From: Ephemerocybe angulata
Taxonomy: Eukaryota; Basidiomycota; Agaricomycetes; Agaricales; Psathyrellaceae
Length of the DNA stretch: 64,000 bases
Assembly (NCBI GenBank): GCA_013368325.1
Contig: JAACJK010000163.1
Span: 2,294,001-2,358,000, forward strand
Reading direction: 5' to 3'
Shown one piece after another: positions 31,200 through 42,775 of this stretch. A program made the translations under genes and the position numbers. Position 1 is the first letter of the stretch. Each line of letters starts with the position of its first letter. The notes under the pieces are model-generated. The model did not search any database and had not been told where the DNA came from. It was given only the letters and a program-made list of their open reading frames with translations.

Positions 31200-31810
31200 T
31201 TGTTTTCGAACCTACGGAGGTGCAAGCAGACGTGGATAGGCTTCAATCAAGACGTACTGGAGGGGCTTTCGGCTACTTACCGCCACTTTCTTGAGCCGAG
31301 GCGACGGGAATGCTGAACTTGCCAGGACAACTCTGACGCGTTAAGAATCTCCGTGCGTGCAATTATATCCACTGGAAATCAGCAGCAAGCAATACGGTAC
31401 ATGACTACGTCGACTGTCAAGGCCAGACTCGCGCCCGACAAGCTGTGCGTTTGGCTGGATCCAGGTCCGCACCCCCGATGGCGTTCAACCATTCCGAGAC
31501 CTGTAGGTTGCGTTCGTGCGATATGGTCTGCGCTGCTTACGCGCAGACATGGGTAGGCGCGACTCCAGCCCCGCTCGAGGGGTTTCACCTGCTTACCGCT
31601 TATCCTTGAGCTGATGCGAAGGACGAGAACGCTGGACTTGCCAGGAAAACCTCTCGAACACATTAGGAGTCTCCACCCGAGCCTTTAGATCCAACTGCCA
31701 ATCAACAGCAAAGAATATGGTTGATGCCTACGTCAGGGCGAGACTCGTGCCCGACAAGCTGCGCGTCCGCACCCTCATATCTTTGGCCGTTTACGACTCT
31801 GCGTAGGTTC
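31200..31810. repeat. Diverged tandem duplication, about 320-bp unit
   Basis: Segments of about 31222-31525 and 31543-31810 share GAACTTGCCAGGA/GGACTTGCCAGGA, CAGCAGCAAGCAATA/CAACAGCAAAGAATA and GCCCGACAAGCTG. Together with flanks they fill the space from 30900 to about 32100. No coding frame is preserved. Confidence 0.55.
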
Positions 31811-32110
31811 GAAGTCGGCTTCATCACCATCATGATCCTCCTCCTCCCTGTCCCTTGCCTTCTTGACCTCAGTGCTTTCCACGCAGTAATCGATCCCAGC
31901 CGTCAACGACCACTCGCGTGGTAGAGACGAGTGAGCGCAGGCTCGTCCAGGAAGACAAACCGCTGCATGTCGCTTTCAGGTACTTAAGAGCATACAAATC
32001 TTCCCTTTTCCTCCTATAAAATCCTTCGTGCTTCCATTCCAGCGACATTCTTCGAATATGTCTTCGAGGAGGTGCAGGTATCCAACCGCGTAAGCCTTCG
32101 CATGGGCTAT

Positions 32111-33745
32111 TCAAGTAACACATTTTGAGTATCCTGCGCACAGAAAGTCCAGTCGAGAATGTCGAGACGTACCTTCCAAAGCATCTGCCACAGCCTGAAC
32201 ACCCGCCCGCAAAGACACAGACATCTCAAGACTCTCAGGGACCGAGTCCTCCAAAAGCCGATAATAAACCCTTCGAACAAGCGTTCCCCGGTCGCCCACG
32301 AACCCACGAGCACCCAACATACTCCTGAGTCCTCGTTTCGTTACCAAGAACATCGTTCCCAGCAACCACAGTCGGAATACGAGGCACACCTTCCCTCTTC
32401 AGCTCCTCAAGTACCCGAGACTCCTTCTCCAAATCATCGGCATCGAGCCTCCAATATTCCTTGAGGACACGGACCTTTGCGTCTTTGACGTCCCAGGCCC
32501 TGTACAAACGCGATCCTCGCCATGTAAGCGACCCAGCCTTCAAGAACGCGCCCCACACAAGTACACGACGACTCTCCTCTCCCTCTTCCTTCGCCGGCAC
32601 GTCCACAGCAAATGCACTGCATTCTCGCGCTGGTTTCCACGCCGCCAACATCTCCTGAGCGAGCTTCGCCTCAGCCGCTGAAGCAAAGTGGACAGTTGGG
32701 TCCACTCCCCTCTCCACGTTACTCGCACCCTCAAACGCAGCTAGAAAGTGAAAGAAAGTGCGGGGATCGACGCGGATGTTTATAGCTTTGGATAGGATTA
32801 GGCCGGTTCTGTCGCCGCGGATGAGGTATGTGTAGGGGTCGTGGATGAGGATTGTGAATAGGCTTGTGCGGAATTGGCTGTTTAGGATCTCGGTCATTGT
32901 CGACTTTAGCTGTGCGCAGACTTCCGTGGATGCTGAGTTGTCTGCGAGGACAGTTGTGTGCTTCCCGCCGTCTTGGAAACCTGCACGGTGGTTCGCGTGC
33001 TTGATTATGAATAATAACTGGATGGTCTCCATGTCGGTGAGACCCTTTGAATCCGCGCTCTCGCAACGCCCACCAGTGGATCTGGGGTATGCAGCGAGGT
33101 CCGGGCAGTACTTCAACCTGTCTGAATCCTTACGAGTATTTGATGTAGGGCTCTCCCGACACCTCCTAGAGGGCCTGGCAATATAGAGGCTTTTTAAGAA
33201 CCCGTTCATCGCGTTCATCGCGTTCATCTGTTTTTCATTCGAAAGGGGAACAGGGGAGGTTGAATAACGGTTGGATAAAGGGGGGTTTGGGGAGGAAACG
33301 TTACCAGGCCTGGGTACATTTCTTCTTCTTCTAGGTCCTCCACGACCTTGGGGCCAATACCGAATTCTTCGTTGTCAAATGCTATATCGTCTTCGTCCTC
33401 GTCTTCGCTACTGTCTTCGTCTTCGCCCTCGTCTTCGATACCCTCGCCCTCGTCCTCATCCTCCTCATCCTCCTCCTCCTCGTCATCCAAATCATCCAGC
33501 ATCCCCACCCGTCCTCCCCAACCCAAATCCACCCCCGACTCCTTCAAAATTACACCTTCACGCGCTTTAAGCCACCCCTTCACAACACGAGCCCGCGCAG
33601 AGGTCGGGACGCCGTCAAACGCACTCAGCAGATCATCGCTGCAAGGAAGCTGTGTACTAGCTGTAAAGTTATAAGAGGGGAAAAACTCGTTTAGGAAGAG
33701 GTTCACGGGCATAGGCCCTACGATTTCTTGGGATGTGGAACTCAT
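32111..33745 (-). pseudogene. FunK1-type kinase gene 1, lacks the C-lobe
   Basis: Exon 1 (33745-33305) starts MSSTSQEIVGPMPVNLFLNE and carries a Glu/Asp run. A 77-nt intron leads to exon 2 (from 33227) with PDLAAYPRS, QLLFIIKHANH, LADNSASTEVCAQLKSTM, NSQFRTSLFTILIHDPYTYLI and VLWGAFLKAGSLT-like blocks (VWGAFLKAGSLTWRGS, RVLKEYWR). These are the N-terminal extension and N-lobe of fungal-specific FunK1 kinases. Near 32325 the frame breaks (RGRPGN to TLVRRVYYRLLED in another frame), and after DALEG with a GTACGT donor the gene loses all similarity. The HRD and DFG regions are missing. It begins just inside the right copy of the inverted duplication. Confidence 0.75.
33203..33229. repeat. Three 9-bp repeats
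   Basis: CGTTCATCG twice and CGTTCATCT, coding MNAMNAMNG at the start of FunK1 exon 2; a likely slippage tract. Confidence 0.9.
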
Positions 33746-33791
33746 TTCCTGTCGAAGGTGGTGGAGGTTAGAATGGGATACGCTGGCTGCT

Positions 33792-35860
33792 GGTTCGGAA
33801 AGCCAGCGTAACACAATGCGGCATGGCCATCCACGATCTATATATAATCGAGCTCCGCTTGAGGGCCAGTCGGCCTCAAAAGCCACTTTCCAGCAGCCCG
33901 AGCAAGCGGGACGATGTATGCGTGTGCACTGTGGATGGGATGAAGCTGACTCGTCCATGCCAATGAACGGCAACCCAGCTGAGTGGCTGTGCTATCTCCT
34001 GGCAGGAGTCTCGGGCGCTTACCTCTCTTGGGCCGGGCGTTTAACCAGCAGGCGCCAGGAATCTGATCCTTCGACTTGACAGGTACGTGCCAAAGGGCAT
34101 CTCAATGGCTGATACGTAAATTTCACCATCGAAACAGGTATATATCCACTTCTACTAAAGTCCAAGAACATAGTCCGCAATTCCGAGCCTGCGCAGGGGA
34201 TTCTAAACTCCATTGGAGGCGAGGAGGAAGCTGGATTAAGCGCAGCTGACGCTGTCGATGTGCCAGCGCATGTTGTCTCCGGATCCGGGCTCGGAGAAGA
34301 TGGTACGCGGCGCCCAGCCGGTGACGATGGTCTTCGCCTCGTCGTCGGTAACGCTTGGGGCGCCGACGGTTGTAATGACTTCGTAGATGTTGCCAGTGGA
34401 ACCGGCGGGGCCTGTGATGGTCGTCTCTCCAACCTATCACAATATTAGTCTGGGATACTCATGTGTAGCACGACTTGGTGGGACTTACGACGACGGATTC
34501 AGGGGGGGCGGATTCGGAGAACATCTCTCCAACGACTGTAATGAATGATGAGGGGTTAGCAAGGAGTACGTGCTGAAGGAGGGTGCATCTGCATACAGGT
34601 CTTCCATTCGGCGGCTACGGAGGGCGTCGCGGGAACGGGGGGCTCGGTGGTGGGGAAGTTGAACCCAGAGACGCTGAACGTGCAGGTCGCATCGCCGCGC
34701 TTGGCAAGCGGGGTGGCACTTGAGACTGCAGCAACGGCGAGGAGGAGGGTGGCAGTGAACTTTGAGCTGAACATGGTGGTGTGAGTGGAAGAGGGAGAGG
34801 GCTCTTGGGTGGATGGACGGGGTAGTTGATGCTTTGCCTAGCGTTGAGCTAAGGGCTTTTATACAGCTCCGACCTCGTGTGTATCCTGAAACGAGGCATC
34901 AGAGATGAGAGGCCTAACTGAGAATTATTCCGAAAACACGGATAGAAGCCATATTTAAGCAATGTTCCCAGGTAAGGATCTTGCCCATGATGGGGCCGGA
35001 GAAATTCCCGCTCGGTTTACGCTACGGGAATGCGAGAATCCTTTTTTGTAAGCCGGGATCGACGCTGAATTCGAGAGGCCGGCGTGGATGTACAGCCTTG
35101 GTGTTCTATTTCTGAATGATATCTGGGGTCGGCAAAGACAGCCGGCTGTGAGCCGCATGGGCAGCTTGGGCCTTTTGGGCTGTTGAGAGGAATGGACTAT
35201 CGGCTGGGGAGGGGACGGCGAGCTGACGCCGTGATTATGTCTGATCTCGTTATGCATTTCGTGAGCGTAACTATAGGTCAGCATGCAAGGCAGTGTGAGT
35301 AAGCCTCACCTGCAACGTTGGGAAAGCGATACTTATAAGTACTTGTTCAGATTTGAAAAGTATGAGCATCACGGATAGTGCGTTTCTCGGCTTGATTTCT
35401 GTCAGGTAGCTAGGGAGAGCTAGAGCTGCTAATTATACAGAAGATGGTTTACAGCATGATCCGACGTGGTCAGTCAGTACAAAGAGCACTCCGTCGCTGG
35501 GAGGGTGGACCCGAGTTTATTCACCGGGTTTGAAGGGGATGGATGTGGGAGGCCAGCATCTCAAAGTTTTTTAATTGCCTTAGTAACTCACAATATGTAT
35601 TGCTGGTACTTTCCCGTACCTCCCATGTGACTTTGCCAAGTTGTCCCCTCCGAGAAGGAGAACTAGCGCCCATGGAAGCGCCATCAACATGACATCACGG
35701 GAAGGTGATCGATTGGCGTTGGGAAGGGACTCCGAAGAGGGTAGGCTACTGTATTGGGACAGTTCCAGGAATCTACGACTGCGGTCGTAAAGGTACTTAT
35801 AAAACAGCATGGTGGGGCCCATCTCACTTGAGGTGAGCATACTGCTGATCACCTTGGGAC
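33792..35860 (-). repeat. Inverted segmental duplication, right copy
   Basis: Reverse complement of 23530-25410, about 8.4 kb away. Carries the second secreted-protein gene and its promoter; ends by the FunK1 start. Confidence 0.85.
34236..34774 (-). CDS. Small secreted protein, paralogue 2
   Basis: Exons 34774-34597, 34535-34489 and 34433-34236, at the same positions as paralogue 1. Signal peptide MFSSKFTATLLLAVAAVSSA and the LAKR processing site are kept, as are the two cysteines. Differences are mild substitutions (GFNFPTTEPP for GFNSPSTEPP, SAPPESVV for SVTPESVV, TTVGAPSVTDDEAKTI for TTVGSPEVTDAEAKDI), enough to show the duplication is not brand new. Open throughout; TATA box (TATAAAAGC) at about 34863-34857. 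Confidence 0.85.
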
Positions 35861-36534
35861 CTGGTTCGACAAACTAACGCAGGTGACGGAAGTAAATAGC
35901 GGACTAGGAGGGGTGCGCACTGGTGCGCATCACCCCAAATCGAGCGCTTTTTAAGGTAAGAAAATTGTGCTATAGTGTGGATAGTCTGCACAAATGTAGA
36001 TTTCCAGAGATTTCCTGTTGACGGGAGGCTTCAGCCAAGCTTCAGCGCTTAGGCAGACTGTGCTTTTATGGTTAGGGTTTGCGGAGCTTCAAAGTTCAAT
36101 AGCCTTCAAAGTTCAAATTTCAAACTCTCAACCAAGCACCAGCAGCAGTGCTCTTGTCGCGTTCACTACTTCTTCTCGTTTTGTGGACCTCGGTTCTTCA
36201 CTATGCCTATCCGACCCTCATTTCTAATGGGAATACAGAGAGGAATTCATCCAGTCGATGTAATGGTCTAGTTGCGACGCACACCGATGGTAAGGCAAGG
36301 AGAGGCAGACGAACCACTACCCCAAAACTATTCGAACTCGTCTTTTAGTTGACCCAGATGCACTCTACGGGTTTGAATTTGTAGAAATGGAAACCCTCAA
36401 TCCACTTCAATGGCCAATTTGACAGGGGTATATAGAGAAAGGCCGACTCCGCATCATCGTTTTGCCACCAACTCTCTTTACCACCAACACCTGCACCACT
36501 GAACAACAAGACCATACCATAACCACTACGTATC
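35861..36534. other. MYND-B upstream region
   Basis: Promoter side of MYND-B; a TATATA at about 36431 precedes the ATG by about 105 nt. Otherwise nothing seen. Confidence 0.4.
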
Positions 36535-38020
36535 ATGGATCGTCGCCGAGGAGTGGAATCCATCTTTGGAATTGGGGGAGGATTGACGAGCAAAGAGTTT
36601 GAACGGAAGTGAGTGTTCTGCACAACCTACCTGGATGCCCCTTACATATTGGCGTGTTCTGCCACCCACACAGCCTTGACATCGCTCGGGACTACTCCCA
36701 GCGCAACAAACCTGACCAAGCCTTGCCGTACATCCTGAAAGCACTGGAAGACCCATACAATCTCGAGGCGTCCATCGAGTTCTCTGCTTACGCCCCCAAC
36801 GCAGCTGAGCGTATCAAAACTTTGGAGGAGGCTGCTGAGAGAGGTGCGCACACGCCGTCGCCTGCTCTGCGATGCTTCCTGGGTTGTGTTTAGCTTACTT
36901 ATGATTCCAGGAAAGCGAATCTTGCTGCAGAAACTTGGCCCCAAGGCCTTCGACGACGACGGCGATTCGGTCGGCCACTTCTGGGGACTCCTAGAAACGC
37001 GCCCCTACATGCGCGTCTTGAATGCCCTCTTGGAAATGTACTTCCAAGCGAACGAAACCGCCAAGTCCGCGTGAGTGGTCTCGAAATAGTCCCAACTATA
37101 TCGCGCGTTTTCTAACGCCCCTGTTGCCACTCGATCTAGAGATATGGGCATCGAGATGCTCCGCCTCTGCCCCGGGGACAACATGGGCATTCGCTCCAAG
37201 CTCGGGAGCGCCCTCATTCGTGACGGACGCTACGGAGACGCCCTTTCCTTCGCCCAAGCGTGGTCGACGAAGTCCACCATGGACACAGGCATGCCCCCTA
37301 AACGTGGGGGAACACTTTTCAAGAAACCGACCAACAAGGCGCTTAGTGCCGCGGAGGAGGAGAGGCTTTCGGATAGGTGGTCCAGTGGCGAACTCATGCA
37401 CACTGCCGCCCTCGCGTCGTTCAAGCTGTTCGGAGACTGCGAACTGTTGAGGCAGTACCTCCGTATCGCGTCCAAGGTTAATCCGTACATTCTCGTTAGA
37501 ATTCTCGGGAACATTCGACGACCAAATACGTTATTACTCATTCGCGTTGCATCTCGCTCGTTCCTCATATTCGGCGTCTTTAGCTGACCCGAATATGCTT
37601 CCTCGCTCTATCAACGGACAGCAAGAGGTGCACGATTACTTGTGGTTCACGCAGGATCTGTGGATGGAGAAGTCTGTTTGGGAGTGGGCCAACGGTAACG
37701 CGGACGCGAAACAGGTGTTGCTCAAGAACTGCAGCCGCCCGAATTGTCCCGTGCGTGAGGGATATGTTGCCCAGTTCAAACGTTGTGCGGGTTGCCGTCT
37801 GGTGCGTAAAGCGTCCTCCGCTTGTTGCTTTCATTCCTAACAGACTCTCGCAGGCGTCTTATTGCAATACCGAGTGTCAACGTGCGCATTGGAAGGAACA
37901 TAAACCTCGTGAGTACTTCATCGTCCATTCTTATGTATCATCCCTCATTCTTTTACTGCTGTAGTATGTAAGCTACAGCAAGAAATGAAGGTTTCTAACA
38001 ATATGTTTGCGCGCGGATGA
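36535..38020 (+). pseudogene. MYND zinc-finger protein, paralogue B (splice donor lost)
   Basis: Same exon plan as the other copies: MDRRRGVESIFGIGGG, then FDDDGDSVGHFWGLLETRPYM, IEMLRLCPGDNMGIRSK, ALIRDGRYGDALSFAQ, YLRIASKVNPYILVRIL, with the C-terminal finger (CSRPNC, CAGCRLASYC, CQRAHWKEHKPLC). After RRP the intron should begin GT, as in copies C and E, but reads CCAAATACG: the donor G is now A. Unspliced, the frame continues NTLLLIRVASRSF and stops at 37587, removing the MYND finger. Everything else is open, including the later introns, to TGA at 38018-38020. It may still make a protein of the N-terminal domain alone. Confidence 0.75.
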
Positions 38021-38072
38021 ACGCCCCGTAATACTAATCGACATTTGCCCACAAATATATCGCAGCACTACT

Positions 38073-39278
38073 CTACCAGTCGTCGGAAGCCAAGGCGTTA
38101 GAGAACGCTTTCAGTATGAAGCTGTGGTCCTTGAAGCTGGTCTTGCCTTGCACTGGGCTACTTGATTTCGCTTGGTTTTGGGTGGCAAGATCATCCGAGT
38201 ACATCTCATATCGGATTGCGTGATACAACGCAGTAAGCGCCGGGTTTCCGGGGAAGTGGAACTTTTCCATACGACGGCCAGGTAGGAGCATGAGGAGTTT
38301 CTTGTCTCCACCATGGTACGATTTGTAGGCTGGATCCCATACAGCATCGTCAAATAAGTTCTTGAGAAGAGTGTCCTTCATAGCCTTGCGGCGTTCGACC
38401 TCATCCGTCGGGTCCTCATAGGCATGGCGATCGGTGTATCCGATGGGCAGGTTCCGGATTCCAACGTGAAGCAGCAGCCAGAAGAACGAGTGAAGATCGT
38501 CGACTAGCTCATGGACAGCTTTTCCCGGCCCTGCGCCTAGCAGACGTGCGGACATAAAGGCCCATGTGCCCTGATTTTGGAGAAGTAATGTCAAGTCCCA
38601 GTTAAATGAGAGCATGGGGACAGCGCAGATATGTTTATCAGCAAGGCATAGCCGTAATTTAACAAGCTAGAGCTCACCGTTCGGTATGGCTGCCTAGCTG
38701 AACCACGTATCGTAGTATCCCATTCGCAAAGTACCCCTCTCCCAGTATCGTCGAGACGAACGGTCCTATCACTGATGTCGCCATGGAGGTATCCTTCCCT
38801 ATGTGCTGCTCTATGAGCTGCTCGATTGAACATAATAAACGAGTCAATAAATGTCTCCGTGTAACGGTATGAAGAAACCCGCACCTTCTAAGGCATCATA
38901 GATGGCCTGGACATAGTCTCGCGGCGCCTTCGACTCCTCAAGAGCTCTCGGTACAGAATGTTCTAATAGACGATGGTGACGGCGATGGTCCACAATACGC
39001 TGGGCTACTCCTCGTGCTTCGTACCACCCTTCAATAGTACTACCTGTCGCCGAGGTTGGGACTTCGTCAAACATTTCGAGCCTCATGTTTGGCACGCCAG
39101 TATTAGCCTCGTAGGAAGGGGGAAAAGGTTTCAAGAATTCTCCCACTGGACCAATAGTCTCTTTCTGAAGTTCGGGATCTATTGACACCTCCTTAATAAG
39201 AGATTGTCTGCTGAGGGGCTGGCCTTTGGACTCGCAGTCAGACTCAGTAGAGGCGTTTAGACGAGAGAGTGTGTTCAA
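38073..39278 (-). pseudogene. FunK1-type kinase gene 2, lacks the N-lobe
   Basis: Coding from about 39278 has IGPVGEFLKPFPPSYE and MFDEVPTSATGSTIEGWYEARG, like the N-terminus of FunK1 gene 1, but then jumps within about 30 residues to YVQAIYDALE. A 67-nt intron (38884-38818) leads to AHRAAHREGYLHGDISD, a second (38677-38571) to GTWAFMSARLLG and the usual C-lobe (HELVDDLHSFFWLLLHVG), stop at 38073. The N-lobe with its ATP-binding lysine is absent, and the catalytic HRD reads HGD. No in-frame ATG precedes MRLEMF. It is therefore a degenerate kinase, or at best a pseudokinase. Confidence 0.75.
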
Positions 39279-39894
39279 GGGTTGTGACTCGTGCCAACCA
39301 GCAACCCATGTGCCAAATGATATCCAGCTCCGCTTGATTAATAGTGAGCGGAATTAAAACGTCGCACACGAACCCTCATCACTGTGAGCGCTAGCAGTAC
39401 AGTGGAATGCATGCCTGCTTTACGGCTTCAAAATGCTTGGGCGCTTAAATCTGTTCGCCGTCGGCCGTGAGAGTTCGAGCTTGGGCGGCCAGAATTGGGT
39501 TAGGGTTGACTGAGTTTTAACTCAGGGGCTACTCCCTGTCGCTCGCCCATTTATCTTGTTCTGAACGCTCACTTCGTCCCCAGGAAAGGAAAAACAGCTG
39601 CGGGATAGCATTGCCCTACGGCACACACACACATGTCCAATGTTTTGGGGCAGCGAGCTGTACGGGGCAGAAGGCTGTACTGGACCCTGGTCGGCAAATT
39701 GAATTGTGCGTGTAGCCTCGCGCCCCCTCAAACGTACTTTTTGACCCCAATTCACCTTAACGGTTGATCAGTTTTTCTTGAATCGGAATTATTGGACCGA
39801 AATGGGGAAGGAAACCTACCTGTTATAAGCCGGATTTCTGCCAACGCATTGCCGGTTTAACAAGTCTCTTTTACCACCAGGACTATCTTATATC
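39279..39894. other. Divergent upstream region of FunK1-2 and MYND-C
   Basis: No gene seen; a short (CA) run at about 39620. Confidence 0.4.
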
Positions 39895-40838
39895 ATGGAC
39901 CGCCGTCGTGGAATTGAAGCTATTCTCGGAATTGGAGGTGGGCTGGCGAGCAAAGAGTCAGAGCAAAAGTGCGTACCTCCGCAACCTTGGTGTCAAGTAC
40001 TAATTGGCACATCGTTCACCAGCCTTGATGTTGCTCGCGACTTAGGCAATAAAGGCAAACACTTGGAGGCCCTACCTTTCATTCTGAAAGCTATGGAAGA
40101 CCCTAACAATCTTGATGCTATCCTGCATTACTCTGCCTACGCCCCTAGCCAGCGAGATCGACTCAAAATGCTTGAGGATGCTGAAAGAAGGGGTGCGTGC
40201 CGCGTTCACTATCTGTAACTCACTTCTTACCGAAGGCTGCTAGGAAGGAGGATTCTGTTGAAGGAGCTCGGGCCTAAAGCTTTCGACGATGATGGTGACT
40301 CGGTCGGCCACTTCTGGGGAATCCTCCAAACGCGTCCGTACATGCGCGTTCTAAATTCGCTGCTGGAAATGTATTTCCAAATGAATTATACAACAAAATC
40401 CGCGTACGTATGACTGAACTTGTGGTGTGCGTCCTGTCTCTCATCCAAAGCCTACGTTAATCTAATCCAGGAACATGGGCATCGAGATGCTCCGCCTCTG
40501 CCCCGGGGACAACATGGGGATCCGCTGTGGCCTCGGGAGCTCTCTCATCCGTGACGGACGCTACGCCGACGCCCTCTCCTTCGCACAAGTATGGTCCTCG
40601 GAGGATACGATGAAAGCCGGAGGAATCCCGCCTCGCGGAGGAACGGTCTTCAAGGAACCGAAGCGAGAGCCCCTTAGTGTGGCCGAAGAAACGAGGCTTT
40701 CCGGTCGGTACGACTGCACCGAGCTGATGCACACCGCTGCCCTCGCGTCCTTCAAGCTGTTTGGAGACTGCGAGCTGTCCAGGCAGTATCTCCGCATCGC
40801 GTCGAAGGTCAACCCGTTCATTTTGGTTCGGATCCTTG

Positions 40839-42255
40839 CATCAGCAAAAGGCCTGACCCGTGCAGAGCGTGGGGGCCGTGTCAGGCGCGTCTGATCGTGG
40901 AGCCAACTCCGCCACGCCTGCACACGCCATCACACGCGCCCAGACGCTTCCACACGTTCGGCGATCACTGCACGGCTTCCACACCTGCACGGATTTGAAT
41001 TCTTGGATGTGGGCCAGTGGCTTCCCAAAAGCACAGCAGCCATGATGGCTACATAATACGGTGAATGGAGAGGAATGCATGTGAGTTACCAGGATTCTTC
41101 AGGTTCATAGCTAATCAAATTTAACTGAGTGTGCCTTTTCATGGGTGATCTATGTATGTATGTTCTGCCACATAGCACTGAGGTATTATGCTCATCCTGT
41201 CTTCACATTTAAAAAAGTATTTTCAACTATATAGACCTATACGCGAGGTAACAAGGCACGACCCAGAGACTAGAGACGCAATCCTCCAATTCCGAATCTC
41301 CCAAGTTCGTTCAAACTCCGATTGATGAAGCGCGAACACGTGATGTGCTCAAATTTTCGTGGGGCCCAACGCTTCCTGGCTTGGCTTCCACCATCATCAT
41401 CCCCTTCTTCGACGCCCCTTGGCTTTCCGCCGTCCCTCTTCTGCTCTCTAATTATGCCTGAGATGTAGTTTCTGTAGGTCCTCTACTTCGCTTCTCTTCG
41501 CACGTCACTTAAGCATTTCACTATCACAGTCCTCTCCGACCATCTTCAGGTTTGACCAAAGGCCGATTCCAATGGGACAGGTATGTTTTTCACGCGATCG
41601 ATGCTCTATTTGCGCTTACCTACTATCTTAGCAGCCCGTTCAACCTCCCCAGCATATGTAACCCCAGTTCTCCGGCCCCGATCCAACCGTACGAAGGTCC
41701 GTGTCTCTTTTTGCCCTGAAACTAACTACTGAGCGCATGTTTCCTACCCAGTATGTCGACCGTCCGCCCCGATCTCCAAGTTTCGATGCTCAAGGCCTAC
41801 TACACAAGGTTCCTGCGACTTGGCCCCTTCGGGTGGCTGCAGCACCAGCGAGCACAGTGGAGGAGAGGTTGGCCAAGGTCGGCCACTGGCCGCGAGTAGC
41901 TTAGCTTGAAGTGCCTTCGGGTAGATTAGATTTATTGCCAATGGCCTGCTACGTAGATGTATCGTCTGTCATATGATATAGAACAATTGAATGAATAGAT
42001 TTTCTTACCTATTATCATCTATGAAATTTAAGGAAATTCTCAGCGTGAACTGACCGTGGGGCGGGCGTGGACGAGGCGTGCAAGGCGTGGACTGGCGTGG
42101 AGAACTGTGCTTCGTGCAGCCACGAGCGCCGTGAGGCGCCGTGGGCCCACGAATCTGATTGTGATCAAGACGCTAATACCTTATGGGTGCACGGTGATCG
42201 TGCACGCGTGATGGCCGTGCCACACGCCCCACACGGGTCGGGCCTTTTGCTGATG
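40839..42255. mobile_element. Non-autonomous terminal-inverted-repeat element, 1,417 bp
   Basis: Ends are CATCAGCAAAAGGCCTGACC and, on the other strand, CATCAGCAAAAGGCCCGACC, with a TG duplication at 40837-40838 and 42256-42257. Subterminal zones are GC-rich with many GGCGTGG/CCACGCC words. There is no transposase. The 2-bp duplication and imperfect long subterminal repeats resemble CACTA/EnSpm-like (CMC) elements in fungi, but the ends are not CACTA; superfamily unassigned. Confidence 0.85.
41572..41899 (+). CDS. Possible captured small gene inside the TIR element
   Basis: A three-exon model (41572-41580, 41632-41657, 41752-41899) gives 60 aa, MGQQPVQPPQHIMSTV... ending GPFGWLQHQRAQWRRGWPRS. 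Each intron has GT-AG ends, and the second has CTAAC upstream of its acceptor. The flanks look like a normal 5' leader and 3' UTR. I do not recognise the product. It may be a host gene fragment carried by the element, or chance. Confidence 0.3.
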
Positions 42256-42775
42256 TGGGAAAATCAGACGGCCAAGTACGCTACATACTATCCCTCTTTC
42301 TGCATTGCTGAAACTCGCTGACATGTATTCACCCCCAGCTGAGCCGAACAGACTCCCTCGCTCAATGGCCAGCCCCGAGGAAGCGCAAGACTATCTCTGG
42401 TTCAGCCAGGATCTGTGGATGGAGGAATCTGTTTGGGAGTGGGCCGATAGCAATCCGGACGCGAAGCAGGCCATTCTCAAGAACTGCAGCCGGCCGGACT
42501 GTCGTGTGCGAGAGGGCTCGGTCGCTCAGTTCAAGCGCTGTGCTGGCTGCCGTTTGGTATGCGATACTTCCGTCGCCTTTCCCCTTCAAACCTGACGCAG
42601 ATTTTCTGCAGGTGTCGTATTGCAACACTAGCTGTCAGCGGGGACATTGGAAGGACCATAAGCCCGGTAAGTAGGTTATACATACTCTATGTGTGTACTT
42701 ATGAGGTTTGCCATTATAGTTTGCAAGGAACACCAAGCGAGGAAGGCCCAGACTAAGCTGTTTGCGCGCGTATAG

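Larger units (their letters stand above)
39895..42775 (+). pseudogene. MYND zinc-finger protein, paralogue C, split by a transposon
   Basis: Starts MDRRRGIEAILGIGGG; exons and introns parallel copy B, closest in sequence to it (FDDDGDSVGHFWGIL, IEMLRLCPGDNMGIRCG). In the fourth exon, after FILVRIL, the 1.4-kb element at 40839-42255 intervenes, and the gene resumes GKIRRP with a normal GTACGC donor. Later exons give AEPNRLPRSMASPEEAQDYLW and a complete finger (CSRPDC, CAGCRLVSYC, CQRGHWKDHKPVC), ending at TAG 42773-42775. Taking out the element and one TG makes the frame continuous, so the insertion is the only clear lesion seen and is probably recent. Confidence 0.85.

Noticed and set aside
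31200..32100. C-terminal part of FunK1 gene 1 hidden in this stretch
   Set aside because: I looked for HRD, DWD and LVDDLESFFW-type motifs in all minus-strand frames and found none.
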